A DNA stretch of 64,000 bases from Rugamonas rivuli (GCF_009380165.1 NZ_WHUF01000002.1:434001-498000); one strand, 5' to 3'; shown: positions 1 through 8,862, counted from the stretch's first letter. The notes: generated by a model not told the origin, from the letters alone. A program made the numbers and translations.

Positions 1-575
1 CGGGCGATGATGTCGCGCTGCGACACGCGGTCCTTGGCGCGCAAGGTCAGGATCATCTGGTGATATTCGGTCGGATTACCGATACCGTAGATCGCCGACA
101 CGGTGGCGACGATGATGACGTCGCGCCGCTCCATCAGCGACTTGGTGCACGACAGGCGCATCTGCTCGATGTGCTCATTGATGGACGAATCCTTTTCAAT
201 GAACAGGTCGCGCTGCGGCACGTAGGCTTCCGGCTGGTAGTAGTCGTAGTAGGACACGAAGTACTCGACCGCGTTCTCCGGGAAGAACTCGCGGAACTCC
301 GAATACAGCTGCGCGGCCAGCGTCTTGTTCGGCGCGAAGACGATGGCGGGGCGGCCCTTGCGGGCGATCACATTGGCCATCGTGTAGGTCTTGCCGGAGC
401 CGGTCACGCCGAGCAGCGTCTGGAAGAACAGGCCGTCGTCGATGCCCTCGCATAGCTGGTCGATCGCGGTGGGCTGGTCGCCGGCGGGCGGGAAGGGTTG
501 GTGCAGCTTGAACGGCGAGTCGGGGAAGGTGACTACCGTTGCGCTTGGGGTATCTACTACTGGTAAATCAGCCAT
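1..575 (-). CDS. uvrB: UvrABC excinuclease subunit B, N-terminal part (runs off left edge)
   Basis: UvrB is the damage-verifying ATPase of nucleotide excision repair, working with UvrA and UvrC in the cytoplasm. The minus-strand reading frame from ATG at 575 gives about 191 residues open to the window edge. It shows the Walker A motif GVTGSGKT at residues 56-63, the [12 protein letters not shown] segment (motif Ia), and the Tyr-rich beta-hairpin [13 protein letters not shown] that clamps DNA. These are diagnostic for UvrB. The start is chosen because the protein begins MADLPVV and reaches the conserved FQP-type segment ([15 protein letters not shown]) at the usual distance. It is transcribed divergently from the aminotransferase; the 113-bp gap must hold both promoters. 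Confidence 0.96.
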   Translation of the reverse strand, partial: MADLPVVDTPSATVVTFPDSPFKLHQPFPPAGDQPTAIDQLCEGIDDGLFFQTLLGVTGSGKTYTMANVIARKGRPAIVFAPNKTLAAQLYSEFREFFPENAVEYFVSYYDYYQPEAYVPQRDLFIEKDSSINEHIEQMRLSCTKSLMERRDVIIVATVSAIYGIGNPTEYHQMILTLRAKDRVSQRDIIA

Positions 576-688
576 CTTGTCCGACCTTTGTTAAAATAAT
601 GGCCTGCCAGCGGCCTGAGCGTTTTTTTCGAGGGGCGCTGTCTACCTTCAACCGCTGCGTACCGCTTCCAATCGAATCCAATCTTATC

Positions 689-1891
689 ATGACGAATCCT
701 AGCTTGTTCAGCGCCATCGACATGGCCCCACGCGACCCTATCCTGGGTATTACCGAAGCATTTAACGCCGACCAGAATCCGGCCAAAATCAATCTGGGCG
801 TGGGCGTATATTATGACGACAACGGCAAAGTGCCGCTGCTGTCGTGCGTGCAGAAAGCGGAAGCAATCCTGATCGCCGCGCCGGCCCCGCGCACCTACCT
901 GCCGATCGAAGGCCTGGCTGCCTACGACAAGGCGGTGCAAGAACTGGTATTTGGTGCCGACAGCGCGGTAATTCAAGAGAAGCGGGCAGTGACGGTGCAG
1001 GCTATCGGCGGCACCGGCGCGCTGAAGATCGGCGCCGACTTCCTCAAGCGTTTCGCGCCGGATTCGCAGGTCTACATCAGCGACCCAAGCTGGGAAAACC
1101 ACCGTGCGCTGTTCGAAAGCGCCGGCTTCACCGTCAACAACTACGCCTACTACGATGCCGCCACCCACGGCGTGAACTTCGCCGGCATGCTGGCCGGCTT
1201 GAAAGCCATGCCGCGCGGCTCCATCGTGCTGCTGCACGCCTGCTGCCACAACCCGACCGGCGCCGACCTGACCTCGGCCCAGTGGGATGAAGTGATCGCC
1301 GCCGTGACCAATGGTGGCCTGGTGCCGTTCCTGGACATGGCTTACCAGGGCTTCGGCGCAGGCATCGCGGAAGACGGCGCCGTGGTGCGCCGCTTCGCCG
1401 CTGCGGGCGGTCCGCTGCTGGTGTCGAATTCGTTCTCGAAGTCGTTCTCGCTGTACGGCGAGCGCGTGGGCGCGCTGAGCGTAGTCGCCGCCACCGGCGA
1501 AGAGGCTGGCCGCGTGATGTCGCAGCTGAAACGCGTGGTGCGCACCAACTACTCGAATCCTCCGGTCCACGGCGGCAAGGTGGTGGCCACCGTGCTGACC
1601 ACGCCGGAACTGCGTCAGCTGTGGGAAGACGAGCTGGCCGGCATGCGCGTGCGTATCAAGGAAATGCGTGAAGCCTTCGTGGCCAAGCTCAAGGCCAAGG
1701 CGCCAGCCCATGATTTCGCTTTCGTGCGCGACCAGGTCGGCATGTTCTCGTACTCGGGCCTGAGCAAGGCGCAAGTGGAGAAACTGCGCGAACAGTCGAT
1801 CTACGCCGTCGATACCGGCCGCATCTGTGTCGCGGCGCTGAATTCCCGCAATATCGACATCGTCATTGACGCGATCGCCAAAGTGCTTTAA
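689..1891 (+). CDS. Aspartate/aromatic amino acid aminotransferase (class I, PLP-dependent)
   Basis: Transfers amino groups between aspartate or aromatic amino acids and 2-oxoglutarate, using pyridoxal phosphate. The 400-residue product matches the length of the AspC/TyrB subgroup Ia. Visible family marks are the N-terminal PRDPILGI and NLGVGVYYDD, the HACCHNPTGAD segment, the FLDMAYQGFG segment, and the PLP-lysine region SNSFSKSFSLYGERVGAL. The frame is open upstream to 539, but ATG 689 gives the conserved MTNPSLFSAIDMAPRDP start. Substrate preference (Asp versus Tyr/Phe) cannot be decided from these motifs, so no symbol is given. It stands alone, divergent from uvrB. Confidence 0.93.
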   Translation: MTNPSLFSAIDMAPRDPILGITEAFNADQNPAKINLGVGVYYDDNGKVPLLSCVQKAEAILIAAPAPRTYLPIEGLAAYDKAVQELVFGADSAVIQEKRAVTVQAIGGTGALKIGADFLKRFAPDSQVYISDPSWENHRALFESAGFTVNNYAYYDAATHGVNFAGMLAGLKAMPRGSIVLLHACCHNPTGADLTSAQWDEVIAAVTNGGLVPFLDMAYQGFGAGIAEDGAVVRRFAAAGGPLLVSNSFSKSFSLYGERVGALSVVAATGEEAGRVMSQLKRVVRTNYSNPPVHGGKVVATVLTTPELRQLWEDELAGMRVRIKEMREAFVAKLKAKAPAHDFAFVRDQVGMFSYSGLSKAQVEKLREQSIYAVDTGRICVAALNSRNIDIVIDAIAKVL

Positions 1892-2013
1892 ACTCTTGCT
1901 TCTTCGGGTTGAGCGACTAAGCTTAATCCGGAAGGATGCAACAAATACTGAAAAACTTGTTCTGTCAGAAACCTTGATAGAATGATCTAAACAGTATAAA
2001 ATGTTGCCTCTAA

Positions 2014-2089
2014 TCCCTGATAGCTCAGTTGGTAGAGCGACGGACTGTTAATCCGCAGGTCCCTGGTTCGAGTCCAGGTCGGGGAGCCA
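2014..2089 (+). tRNA. tRNA-Asn (GUU), copy 1
   Basis: A 76-nt cloverleaf: acceptor TCCCTGA pairs with TCGGGGA, the anticodon loop CTGTTAA carries GTT, the T-arm is GGTTCGAGTCC, and CCA is encoded. It is followed at once by an intrinsic terminator. Same sequence as the copies at 3648 and 13581 apart from one D-loop base. Confidence 0.97.
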
Positions 2090-2098
2090 GAACACAGA

Positions 2099-2128
2099 AA
2101 AGCCCAGCCTTAACCGGTTGGGCTTTTT
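2099..2128 (+). terminator. Intrinsic terminator after tRNA-Asn copy 1
   Basis: An 11-bp stem, AAAGCCCAGCC (2099-2109) with GGTTGGGCTTT (2116-2126), one G-T wobble, 6-nt loop, then a T run. It sits 10 bases after the tRNA CCA end. Confidence 0.85.
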
Positions 2129-2222
2129 GCATTGCGGCGAGAATTTTTTTACAACTATTCGCCGAATCGGCCTACCATCTGGATCACTGCACAGTTTTCG
2201 ACTGATCAAGGAGCCTGTCGTG

Positions 2223-3554
2223 ATGGTTCAAGAGCATGTTGTTTCCGATGATTTCCTGGGGAAGTGGCAGCAAACCACGAATGTGATGGCGGAGGTCTTC
2301 GATGTGCCGGCCGGCCTGATCATGCGCGTGCTGCCGCAGCAGATCGAAGTGCTGGTCTCCAGCCATACGCCTGGCAATCCCTACGAGGCGGATGAAAAAG
2401 CCAATCTGAACACCGGCCTGTACTGTGAAACGGTGATGGCCACGCGCGCCATGCTGCACGTGCCGCACGCGCTGGAAGACGAGCGCTGGAAAGATAATCC
2501 CGACGTTGCGCTGAACATGATTTCCTACCTGGGCGTGCCGCTGCTGTGGCCCGACGACGAGGTGTTCGGCACGATCTGCGTGCTCGACAGCAAGAAGCGG
2601 GTGTATCAGCAGCGTTACGTCGATCTGCTGTGGGAGATCAAGCGGGCGATTGAGGCCGACTTCCAGGTCATGGACCAGCAGCAGAAGCTCATCGCAAGCA
2701 ATGCCGACCTGCTCAAGGTCAACCGGGCGCTGTTGCGCAGCAATGGCGACCTGAAGGCGGCGCTGGACCGGATCAGCACGATGCAGGGCGAGTTGCTGCG
2801 GGCCGAAAAAATGTCGGCCCTGGGCAAGCTGGTGGCGGGCGTCGCGCACGAGCTGAACACGCCGATCGGCAACGGCTTGATGGTGGCCAGCACGCTCAAG
2901 AGCAATGCCGAGGCCATGGCCGGCGAGCTTGAAGTGGGTGTGACGCGCAAGCGCATGGACGACTTCATCGGCAGCATCGACCAGGGGGCGGATATCCTGT
3001 TGCACAGCCTCGGGCGGGCGGCCGAGCTGGTGGGCAGCTTCAAGCAGGTCGCGGTGGACCAGTCCGGTGCGGGGAGGCGCGAGTTCGATTTGAAGAAGAC
3101 GTTCGGCGAGATCCTCGCGACGCTGGCGCCGGCCATCCGCCAGAGCGGCCACAGTGTGCTGTGCGAGGTGGCGGATGGTATCACCATGGATAGCTACCCG
3201 GATCCGCTGGAACAGTCGCTGGTCAATCTGGTCAACAATGCACTGATACACGCCTTCCCCAATGGCGCGCAAGGCCAGATCCGGATCTCGGCGCACAGGC
3301 TGGCCGATGACTGGATCGAGGTCAGCGTTGCCGACGATGGTGTCGGCATTCCCGCGCTCAATCTGGCGCGAGTGTTCGATCCTTTCTTCACGACCCGGCT
3401 GGGGCAGGGCGGCAGCGGGCTGGGCTTACACGTGGTGTACAACCAGGTAACGGCCGCCTTGCGCGGCAGCGTGCGCGTCGATAGCGAACCCGGCCGGGGC
3501 GCCTGCTTCACGCTGCGTGTGCCCCGGGTGGCGCCGGCGGAGCATGCCGCTTAG
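2223..3554 (+). CDS. GAF-domain sensor histidine kinase, soluble
   Basis: A two-component sensor kinase of about 443 residues. The N-terminal ~170 residues form a GAF domain (GLYCETVMATR, YLGVPLLWPDDEVFGTICVLD), followed by a helical linker of about 45 residues. Then come the H-box with phosphoacceptor His (VAHELNTPIGNG), the N-box (VNLVNNALIHAF), the G1 box (VADDGVGIP), the F-box (FDPFFTTR) and the G2 box (GGSGLGLHVVYN). There is no membrane segment, so it senses an internal signal. ATG 2223 is preferred because AAGGAG lies 9 nt upstream; GTG at 2220 is an in-frame alternative. No response regulator is adjacent. It lies between tRNA-Asn copies 1 and 2. Confidence 0.88.
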   Translation: MVQEHVVSDDFLGKWQQTTNVMAEVFDVPAGLIMRVLPQQIEVLVSSHTPGNPYEADEKANLNTGLYCETVMATRAMLHVPHALEDERWKDNPDVALNMISYLGVPLLWPDDEVFGTICVLDSKKRVYQQRYVDLLWEIKRAIEADFQVMDQQQKLIASNADLLKVNRALLRSNGDLKAALDRISTMQGELLRAEKMSALGKLVAGVAHELNTPIGNGLMVASTLKSNAEAMAGELEVGVTRKRMDDFIGSIDQGADILLHSLGRAAELVGSFKQVAVDQSGAGRREFDLKKTFGEILATLAPAIRQSGHSVLCEVADGITMDSYPDPLEQSLVNLVNNALIHAFPNGAQGQIRISAHRLADDWIEVSVADDGVGIPALNLARVFDPFFTTRLGQGGSGLGLHVVYNQVTAALRGSVRVDSEPGRGACFTLRVPRVAPAEHAA

Positions 3555-3647
3555 CGGCGTGAAGTTGCCGGCCTTGCAAATCGGCACAAAAAATTTCACG
3601 ACGGGGTCGCCAAATTCGTTTTGAGCGGATATAATTCGGGCCTCAAT

Positions 3648-3723
3648 TCCCTGATAGCTCAGTCGGTAGAGCGACGGACTGTTAATCCGCAGGTCCCTGG
3701 TTCGAGTCCAGGTCGGGGAGCCA
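3648..3723 (+). tRNA. tRNA-Asn (GUU), copy 2
   Basis: A 76-nt cloverleaf with encoded CCA and anticodon GTT. It differs from copy 1 by one base in the D loop (AGTCGG versus AGTTGG). The downstream flank, including the terminator, resembles that of copy 3. Confidence 0.97.
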
Positions 3724-3744
3724 GAATTTAAGTTGTATAGAATC

Positions 3745-3780
3745 AAGGGGTTACATGTTTCGGCGTGTAGCCCCTTTTTT
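3745..3780 (+). terminator. Intrinsic terminator after tRNA-Asn copy 2
   Basis: Stem AAGGGGTTACATG (3745-3757) against CGTGTAGCCCCTT (3764-3776), with wobble pairs, ending in six T. Nearly the same element follows tRNA copy 3. Confidence 0.85.
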
Positions 3781-3847
3781 CGTTCCAGTCCCATACCCGG
3801 CGTGAGATAGCGTGGCCGGAAATGCATTTGATAAAAATGAGAGGCGT

Positions 3848-4408
3848 ATGAAAGTACTTTCGCTGAAATGTGAGAACTGTGGGGCACAACTCGATGTTGG
3901 TCCAAAAGCTAGCACATGCGTTTGCAGCTACTGCGGGGGAGAGCAACTGGTCGAACGCGGCGATGAGGATGATTCGCCGCTGGAGCAGGAGGAAATGCTG
4001 GAAGAGGTGGGCCTGCTGATCATGAACCGCATGGCGTCGGAACGTGCGATCGCGCGATTTGAAAGTGATATTTCCGATATATGCGAAGAGCGCGACAGCA
4101 ATATTCAAGTTTTGCATAAGACTCAAGAAAAAGAAGGCTGTTTAGTTCTTCTAATCCTGCTCATCGGTGCCATTGCCGCAACAATTTTCCTTGCTTGGTT
4201 TTCAATTTCGTTTTGGTTTTTAATTCCGATTATCTTCTTCCAGGTGATGCTAGTGGCGGTGCTGCTCGCCATTTTCAGGCCTAGGAAAGAGACTGAGACG
4301 ACAATCGAAGCAAGCGCTGAGGCTAAAATGGCGCCACTGAAAGAGCAGATTGCCAGACACCAGGCGATTATCGATTCCTGTGATTATGGTACGACGGGCG
4401 AGAGTTAG
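3848..4408 (+). CDS. Zinc-ribbon membrane protein of unknown function
   Basis: About 186 residues. The N-terminus has a two-knuckle zinc ribbon (CENCGAQL ... CVCSYCGGEQ), then an acidic helical stretch, then two hydrophobic segments forming a hairpin in the membrane (CLVLLILLIGAIAATIFLAWF and FWFLIPIIFFQVMLVAVLLAIF), then a charged C-terminal helix. ATG 3848 is preferred because GAGAGG lies 5 nt upstream; GTG 3812 is an upstream in-frame alternative. No specific function is recognised. The gene follows a tRNA and terminator, and its base composition is lower in GC than its neighbours, which suggests acquired DNA. Confidence 0.75.
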   Translation: MKVLSLKCENCGAQLDVGPKASTCVCSYCGGEQLVERGDEDDSPLEQEEMLEEVGLLIMNRMASERAIARFESDISDICEERDSNIQVLHKTQEKEGCLVLLILLIGAIAATIFLAWFSISFWFLIPIIFFQVMLVAVLLAIFRPRKETETTIEASAEAKMAPLKEQIARHQAIIDSCDYGTTGES

Positions 4409-4609
4409 CCGTTGTTTAGCACGGTTGGCATGACGGACAGCTGAGCTCGGGAGACTGAACTGCGTCAGTCCTTTAGCCGATGGGGCGCCAAGCATCAATC
4501 TTGATTTACTTCAAACAGAGCGGAGCGGTTCGTTGATGCACCTGCTTTGATTAGATGTCCTAACAAATTAACCCTGTTGCTCTAATTTTTTGTTAGTACA
4601 CTTAAATCA

Positions 4610-4855
4610 ATGCTAACCGTCATTGAGACACCGGAGTTTATGGCTTCGGCTGCTGCGATATGGACTGAGGCGGAGCGTATCGATTTCATCGACTGGATCG
4701 CTGACAATCCGCTGGCCGGGGATGTGATTCCTGGTGCAGGTGGGTTGCGCAAGGTTCGCTGGACGCGGTAGGGGACTGTCGATGATTTGCGGCCGGAGTT
4801 CCTGCTGAGATTGAAGGAAAAATTTGATGAGCAAGCGAACCAAACCAACTTTTGA
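4610..4855 (+). pseudogene. Decayed RelE/HigB-like toxin gene
   Basis: From ATG 4610 the frame reads MLTVIETPEFMASAAAIWTE and continues through GGLRKVRWTR, typical of the N-terminal part of RelE/ParE-type toxins of this kind. It then meets a stop at 4769. The same frame continues after the stop with DDLRPEFLLRLKEKFDEQ, a typical C-terminal end, to TGA 4853. The middle of the family, roughly 35 residues containing the catalytic strand region, is missing. The simplest reading is an internal deletion. The 3' end overlaps the antitoxin start, the usual arrangement of such pairs. Confidence 0.75.
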
Positions 4856-5120
4856 CCCTGAGATGATCGAGTTTGAGGAGGCGCTGCTGCGCAGCCTTGA
4901 CCAGTCCATGCGTGGCGAAGGGCGAGTGAATACCTCTCAGCAGATCGCCGCCCGCCGTGGCCGCCCGGTCGGGAGCGTCAAGGCCAAGCCCAAGGTGCCT
5001 ACCACCATCCGTTTCGATCAAGATGTTCTCGATGCGCTCAAAGCGAGTGGGCGCGGATGGCAAACTCGCGTGAACGAGGCTGTGCGGGACTGGCTGGCCC
5101 GACAATCAAAGACGAACTAG
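4827..5120 (+). CDS. BrnA-like antitoxin of a type II toxin-antitoxin pair
   Basis: A 97-residue protein. The C-terminal part has the ribbon-helix-helix-like segment KVPTTIRFDQDVLDALKAS followed by GWQTRVNEAVRDWL, as in BrnA-type antitoxins that bind DNA and neutralise a partner toxin. The middle contains an AT-hook-like RRGRPVGS. ATG 4827 overlaps the end of the upstream toxin remnant by 29 nt, so the two were translationally coupled. The antitoxin is intact while the toxin is broken. Confidence 0.8.
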   Translation: MSKRTKPTFDPEMIEFEEALLRSLDQSMRGEGRVNTSQQIAARRGRPVGSVKAKPKVPTTIRFDQDVLDALKASGRGWQTRVNEAVRDWLARQSKTN

Positions 5121-5158
5121 CCGTTTCCGCACCGCCGCGCCCGCCGTCTGCGCACCCC

Positions 5159-5941
5159 TCAAGGCTTGGCGTGCGTTCTCGGATCCTGGTCCACCTTCCA
5201 CAGGAAATCAAAAATCGTCCTGGTGACGATGGCGGCCGGGCCGAAGTGTACGTTCTCCCAACTATCGGTGGTCTTGTGATAGTGGGGGATGCCTTCCGCC
5301 TTGCCGAATACCCGGTTGTTGATGCCGATTTTGCCGAAGGGGCCGGCATCATAGGAGAACGTTCCGCTTTTCTCGGGCGGGTATTCGTGCGAATAGTCGT
5401 CGCTGTCGTCGTTGACGCCGTTGTACACCTCTTCGTACCACGTGCTGGCGTAGCGGTTCAGCTGCGCGGGCGTGAAGCTGCTCCACTTGTCGTATCCCAG
5501 GCCTATCATGTCGATCGAGATCATCAGCACGATGTTCTCATTCGGGAAGTCCGGCAGCGGGTGGGCGACGTGGTACATCGAGCCCATTTCATGCTGCTCT
5601 TCCGCGCCATAGGCGACAAACATCAGCGTGCGCTTGTTTTCCCCCTTGTGCTGCATGAACATGCGCGCCAGCTCCAGCGTCGCGGCCAGCCCGGACAAGT
5701 CGTCGTTGGCGCCGGGATAGTGGATGTCGTCGGGCGTCTGGCCCAGATGGTCGCGGTGGGCGCTGATGATGATGACTTCTTCGGACAAGTCCGGGTCGTT
5801 GCCGGGGATGATGCCGATCACATTGCTGGTCGCCATGCGTTGGCCCAGCAGGGGATTCTCCGGATTGCCGTGGCTTTCGCCGTCCGGTACAGCATGAGCA
5901 TGCTGCGGCCTAAAATCGATTTCATGAAAACTCTTTCTCAT
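5159..5941 (-). CDS. M28-family zinc metallopeptidase, N-terminally truncated
   Basis: About 260 residues that contain nearly only the catalytic domain of an M28 aminopeptidase. Metal-binding segments seen in order are SAHRDHLG (His62, Asp64), GANDDLSG, GAEEQHEMGS, MISIDMIG and a late PHYHKTTDS histidine. Secreted M28 enzymes normally carry a signal peptide and often a PA or prepeptide domain before this, and none is present. The first ~35 residues (MRKSFHEIDFRPQHAHAV...) look like non-coding or wrong-frame sequence. In the +1 frame a start MKSILGRSMLMLY is readable, so a deletion or frame change may have removed the real N-terminus. It is possibly a pseudogene. Confidence 0.7.
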   Translation of the reverse strand: MRKSFHEIDFRPQHAHAVPDGESHGNPENPLLGQRMATSNVIGIIPGNDPDLSEEVIIISAHRDHLGQTPDDIHYPGANDDLSGLAATLELARMFMQHKGENKRTLMFVAYGAEEQHEMGSMYHVAHPLPDFPNENIVLMISIDMIGLGYDKWSSFTPAQLNRYASTWYEEVYNGVNDDSDDYSHEYPPEKSGTFSYDAGPFGKIGINNRVFGKAEGIPHYHKTTDSWENVHFGPAAIVTRTIFDFLWKVDQDPRTHAKP

Positions 5942-5999
5942 CAGGAAAGCATGAAATGTATCAATTTAGGCAACTGAGGATGTGGTGCGTTACGTGGTG

Positions 6000-6858
6000 T
6001 TACATTCCGGGCGGGAACAGGAAGTATTCGGGGTGGTTCCGTATCATTTCCGCCGTCTGCGGCGATAGCAGCGGATTGGGGAGGTTAAACACCAGCCGGT
6101 GTTTCATGTTGTTGGCGATCAGCGATTTGCTCCAGCGCCGGTCGAATATGGCGTTGAACGTGCCGTCCTCGATCATGATGCGCAAGCCTCTTTCGATGCG
6201 CTCGGCCAGCGCCGGCTTCTTCGGCGAGACGAAGAAAAACACCGGCGCGGGATAGGCGATCGCGAAGGTTTTTTTCAATGGTGAGGTCGGCATCCCGCTT
6301 CTTGGCCAGCTCCTCGTCGATCTCGTTCGCTCCCAGGGCGATGCCATCGAAGCGCTTGGCCTTCAACATCTGGACCAGCGTTTCGTACGAAGACGACGTC
6401 ACCACGTGCAGCCCGGCCGCCTGGTTGATGGCCGTGTCCGGCCAATCCAGGCCCTGGCCGATGCTGATGCGCTTCAGGTCGGCCATGGTCTTGATCTGGG
6501 CGAAGCGCTCGACCGAATCCTTGCGGATGATCATCAGCCGGCAGCCCAGCAAGCCTTTCATCAGGGGGATGTGCACGGGAATCACGCCCTGTTCGCGCGC
6601 GGTCGACGTCATGCTCCAGTAGATATCCAGTTCCCGTCCGGCGCGCAGCACCGCGAATGCGCGATCCTGGTTCATGCGCGTGTCCACCCAGCGCCACTGA
6701 TCGGGCTCAGCGGCCGGCGCCTTGGCCAGCGCCGTGGTGAGCAACTCCATGATGTAGATCGTCCAGGGCTCGCGCTGGTTGACGTTGGGGACAAGCAGTT
6801 CTTCGGCGCGGACGCAGCCGCACATGATGGCGATCAATGCAGCAAGAAGCATGCGCAT
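6000..6858 (-). pseudogene. Periplasmic solute-binding protein (SBP_bac_3-like), frameshifted
   Basis: From ATG 6858 the frame gives a signal peptide (MRMLLAALIAIMCGCVRAEE) and a binding-protein body ending in KKRDADLTIEK. At a run of seven T (6269-6275, seven A on the coding strand) the frame is lost. The homologous continuation TFAIAYPAPVFFFVSPKKP... down to the stop at 6000 lies in another frame (ORF beginning near 6347). A run of six A would restore one continuous protein of about 286 residues. Either the gene is a recent pseudogene, the base run is a sequencing error, or slippage occurs. It lies just downstream of a paralogue on the same strand. Confidence 0.75.
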
Positions 6859-6874
6859 GGTTTGCCCCCTTGGT

Positions 6875-7747
6875 CTACGGTTCGACGCGCGCCAGCATCG
6901 GCTTTTCGCGCCGCCGGTAGAAGGCCGAGAACTGCTCGGCATAGCGCTGCCGGGCATCCTGGCTGATCCATTTGTCCACGCTGCTGCGCAAGGCTTGCGC
7001 GCCTTCCTTGCTGGCCAGCAGGCCGTCCAGCTTGCGGGCCGTGGCCTTGCCCCAGTCGGTTCGCGGGCAGGCGAAGCCGAGTTTGATCGGTTCGGCATTG
7101 CCGGCGATCGGGAAGCTGCGCAGCTCGCTCAGCTTGGGGTGGCGGGCTTTGTAGTAGGCGAGGACGAAGTCGTAGTCGATGGTGTAGTCGGCCCGGCTCA
7201 GCAGCATTTTCGACAGGATGCTTTCGCCATAGCTGGCGATCGCCGTTTGCTTGAGCGTGGAGTTCGGCGGACGGTGGCGCAGCGCGGCGTCGAGCTGCGC
7301 GCCAAAGCTGCGCTTCTCGCTGACCAGGCCGCGCAGCTCCGGCATCGCCAGCAGCCGCGGCAGGTCGACCTCGCCGCCGGCGTTGAGCGGCAGCGCCGCC
7401 GCGACCTCGGCCCGCGCCACCAGCTGCAGCGGCGGCAACAGGCCGGTTTCGACGATGTGGGCGCGTTGCATGCGCTCGGCGTTAATCAGGGTGAAGGAGT
7501 AGCACGCCTGCTCGCCGGCATCCAGCATGGTCCAACTGCGCTTGAGGTTGGCATACAGGAAGCGGTGCTGGACTTGCGGCCATCGTCCCTGCACGTAGGC
7601 GATCTGGGCGTCGGTGATGCCGGCGCCAGGCTGGTTGCGCGCGCGTATCGACGCCGGCGGCAGGTCCGGCATCAGCCAGGTCATCACAGCCTGCGCCGCC
7701 GCACTGGCGGGCAGCGTCAGGCTCAGGGCGAGGAGTAGGGCGCGCAT
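6875..7747 (-). CDS. Periplasmic solute-binding-like protein (TIGR02285-like)
   Basis: A 290-residue secreted protein with signal peptide MRALLLALSLTLPASAAAQA. The body resembles amino-acid-binding proteins of the SBP_bac_3 fold (ITDAQIAYVQGRWP, LLSRADYTIDYDFVLAYY, CPRTDWGKATARKLDGLL). No permease or ATPase genes are nearby, so it is an orphan binding-like protein. ATG 7747 gives a clean signal peptide; longer in-frame starts exist, such as 7774. The 16-nt gap to the frameshifted paralogue suggests one operon and tandem duplication. Confidence 0.75.
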   Translation of the reverse strand: MRALLLALSLTLPASAAAQAVMTWLMPDLPPASIRARNQPGAGITDAQIAYVQGRWPQVQHRFLYANLKRSWTMLDAGEQACYSFTLINAERMQRAHIVETGLLPPLQLVARAEVAAALPLNAGGEVDLPRLLAMPELRGLVSEKRSFGAQLDAALRHRPPNSTLKQTAIASYGESILSKMLLSRADYTIDYDFVLAYYKARHPKLSELRSFPIAGNAEPIKLGFACPRTDWGKATARKLDGLLASKEGAQALRSSVDKWISQDARQRYAEQFSAFYRRREKPMLARVEP

Positions 7748-7944
7748 GGGCGTTTCGTGGGTGAACGGTGTCATGCCATTATCGCTACTGTCCAGCCGGA
7801 AATCACGGGCTTTGCGGCGTTTTTTTGCAGCCGTTGGGCTTTTTGCATTTTGGCACGCAATTCTCACTGAAATGCGCGATTCCGGTGGACGGAAATCTTG
7901 CACCTCGGTATTCTGAATCTTATTTCTGGCCAGAAGGGAAAGCG

Positions 7945-8157
7945 ATGGTCATCTCAGCCGAAGCGGTCGATCCGGTGCAGCGGGTGCGTGCCCTGGAGCG
8001 CGAAGTCGCGCTCTTGCGCAATACCCTGGCCACCATGCCGGCCGCAGGCAGTAACCAGGAATGGAAAGATGAGGTCGTCCGCTTGCTGAGCGAAGTGGTC
8101 TTGTTCCGTCTCTCGCTGGACCAGGAAACTGTGCTTTCATCTTTTAAAAATAAATAG
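7945..8157 (+). CDS. Small helical protein of unknown function
   Basis: A 70-residue mostly helical protein (VDPVQRVRALEREVALLRNTL) with heptad-like leucines. The start at ATG 7945 is backed by an AAGGGAAA Shine-Dalgarno sequence. It ends 9 nt before the DUF3334 gene, so the two form one operon. It is a possible partner of that protein; no family is recognised. Confidence 0.65.
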   Translation: MVISAEAVDPVQRVRALEREVALLRNTLATMPAAGSNQEWKDEVVRLLSEVVLFRLSLDQETVLSSFKNK

Positions 8158-8166
8158 AGGTAGATT

Positions 8167-8862
8167 ATGAGCGAGGAAAACAAGGAAGTCGTGTACGGGA
8201 CCGAAGACTTGCTGATGAGTCTGTGCAATTCAGTGACCCGTGTCTTGAACGTCGCCACCCAAAGCAAAGTCAATTATTCCGGCATGGTGCAGCGCATCAC
8301 CAAGACCGGCCTGAAGCCGGACATCGGCTGTTTCGTGTTGTTCGACGGCGGCTTCACCGGCCTGGTGGTGCTGAACTTTGCGGCCGACACGGCCATGGAA
8401 ATCTACGAACGCTATATGCTGCACATGGGCATGCCGAAGTCGGAGCTGGCCAGCTCCCACACGTCGGACGAGGTGTCCAACATCATGGGCGAGCTGATGA
8501 ACCAGATCGTCGGCGACTTCACCGGCAAGGTGCGGCGCGAACTGCAAACCAATATCACCCAGAACCAGCCGAAGATGCTGGTGCTGACCAAGCAGGTCAT
8601 GCTCAGCGTCGACACACCGTTGGATCGCCCTGAGATGCGGCGCGTCACGTTTTATACAGAAAAGAGTAATATCTTTTATCTGGAGTTGGCGATCGACCGG
8701 ACCGAGTTCATCCGTCTGCACGACTTCGATTCCAGCGAAGTGGAAGATCCCGATGCGCTCATGGACCAGGAGCGCAGCAATCAGGGTGGGTCATCGATGG
8801 CGTCCGACATCTCGGCCGAGGACGAGGCCAATGACGAGCTGCTGAAATCCCTGGGCATGTAG
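8167..8862 (+). CDS. DUF3334 family protein (CheX-like fold)
   Basis: A 231-residue cytoplasmic protein. The body matches the DUF3334 family as I know it: VVYGTEDLLMSLCNSVTRVL, KPDIGCFVLFDGGFTGLVVLNF, SDEVSNIMGELMNQIVGDFTGKVRRELQTNITQNQPKML. The ELxNxIxG arrangement (ELMNQIVGDF) resembles the active helix of CheC/CheX phosphatases, so a role near chemotaxis signalling is an inference. A chemoreceptor gene follows 136 bp downstream. The C-terminal 40 residues are acidic and probably disordered. Confidence 0.85.
   Translation: MSEENKEVVYGTEDLLMSLCNSVTRVLNVATQSKVNYSGMVQRITKTGLKPDIGCFVLFDGGFTGLVVLNFAADTAMEIYERYMLHMGMPKSELASSHTSDEVSNIMGELMNQIVGDFTGKVRRELQTNITQNQPKMLVLTKQVMLSVDTPLDRPEMRRVTFYTEKSNIFYLELAIDRTEFIRLHDFDSSEVEDPDALMDQERSNQGGSSMASDISAEDEANDELLKSLGM

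Noticed and set aside
557..1774. Minus-strand frame (405 codons) opposite the aminotransferase
   Set aside because: Shadow; the aminotransferase motifs fix the coding strand.
5057..5977. Plus-strand frame (306 codons) opposite the M28 peptidase
   Set aside because: Shadow; the M28 zinc-site motifs are on the minus strand.
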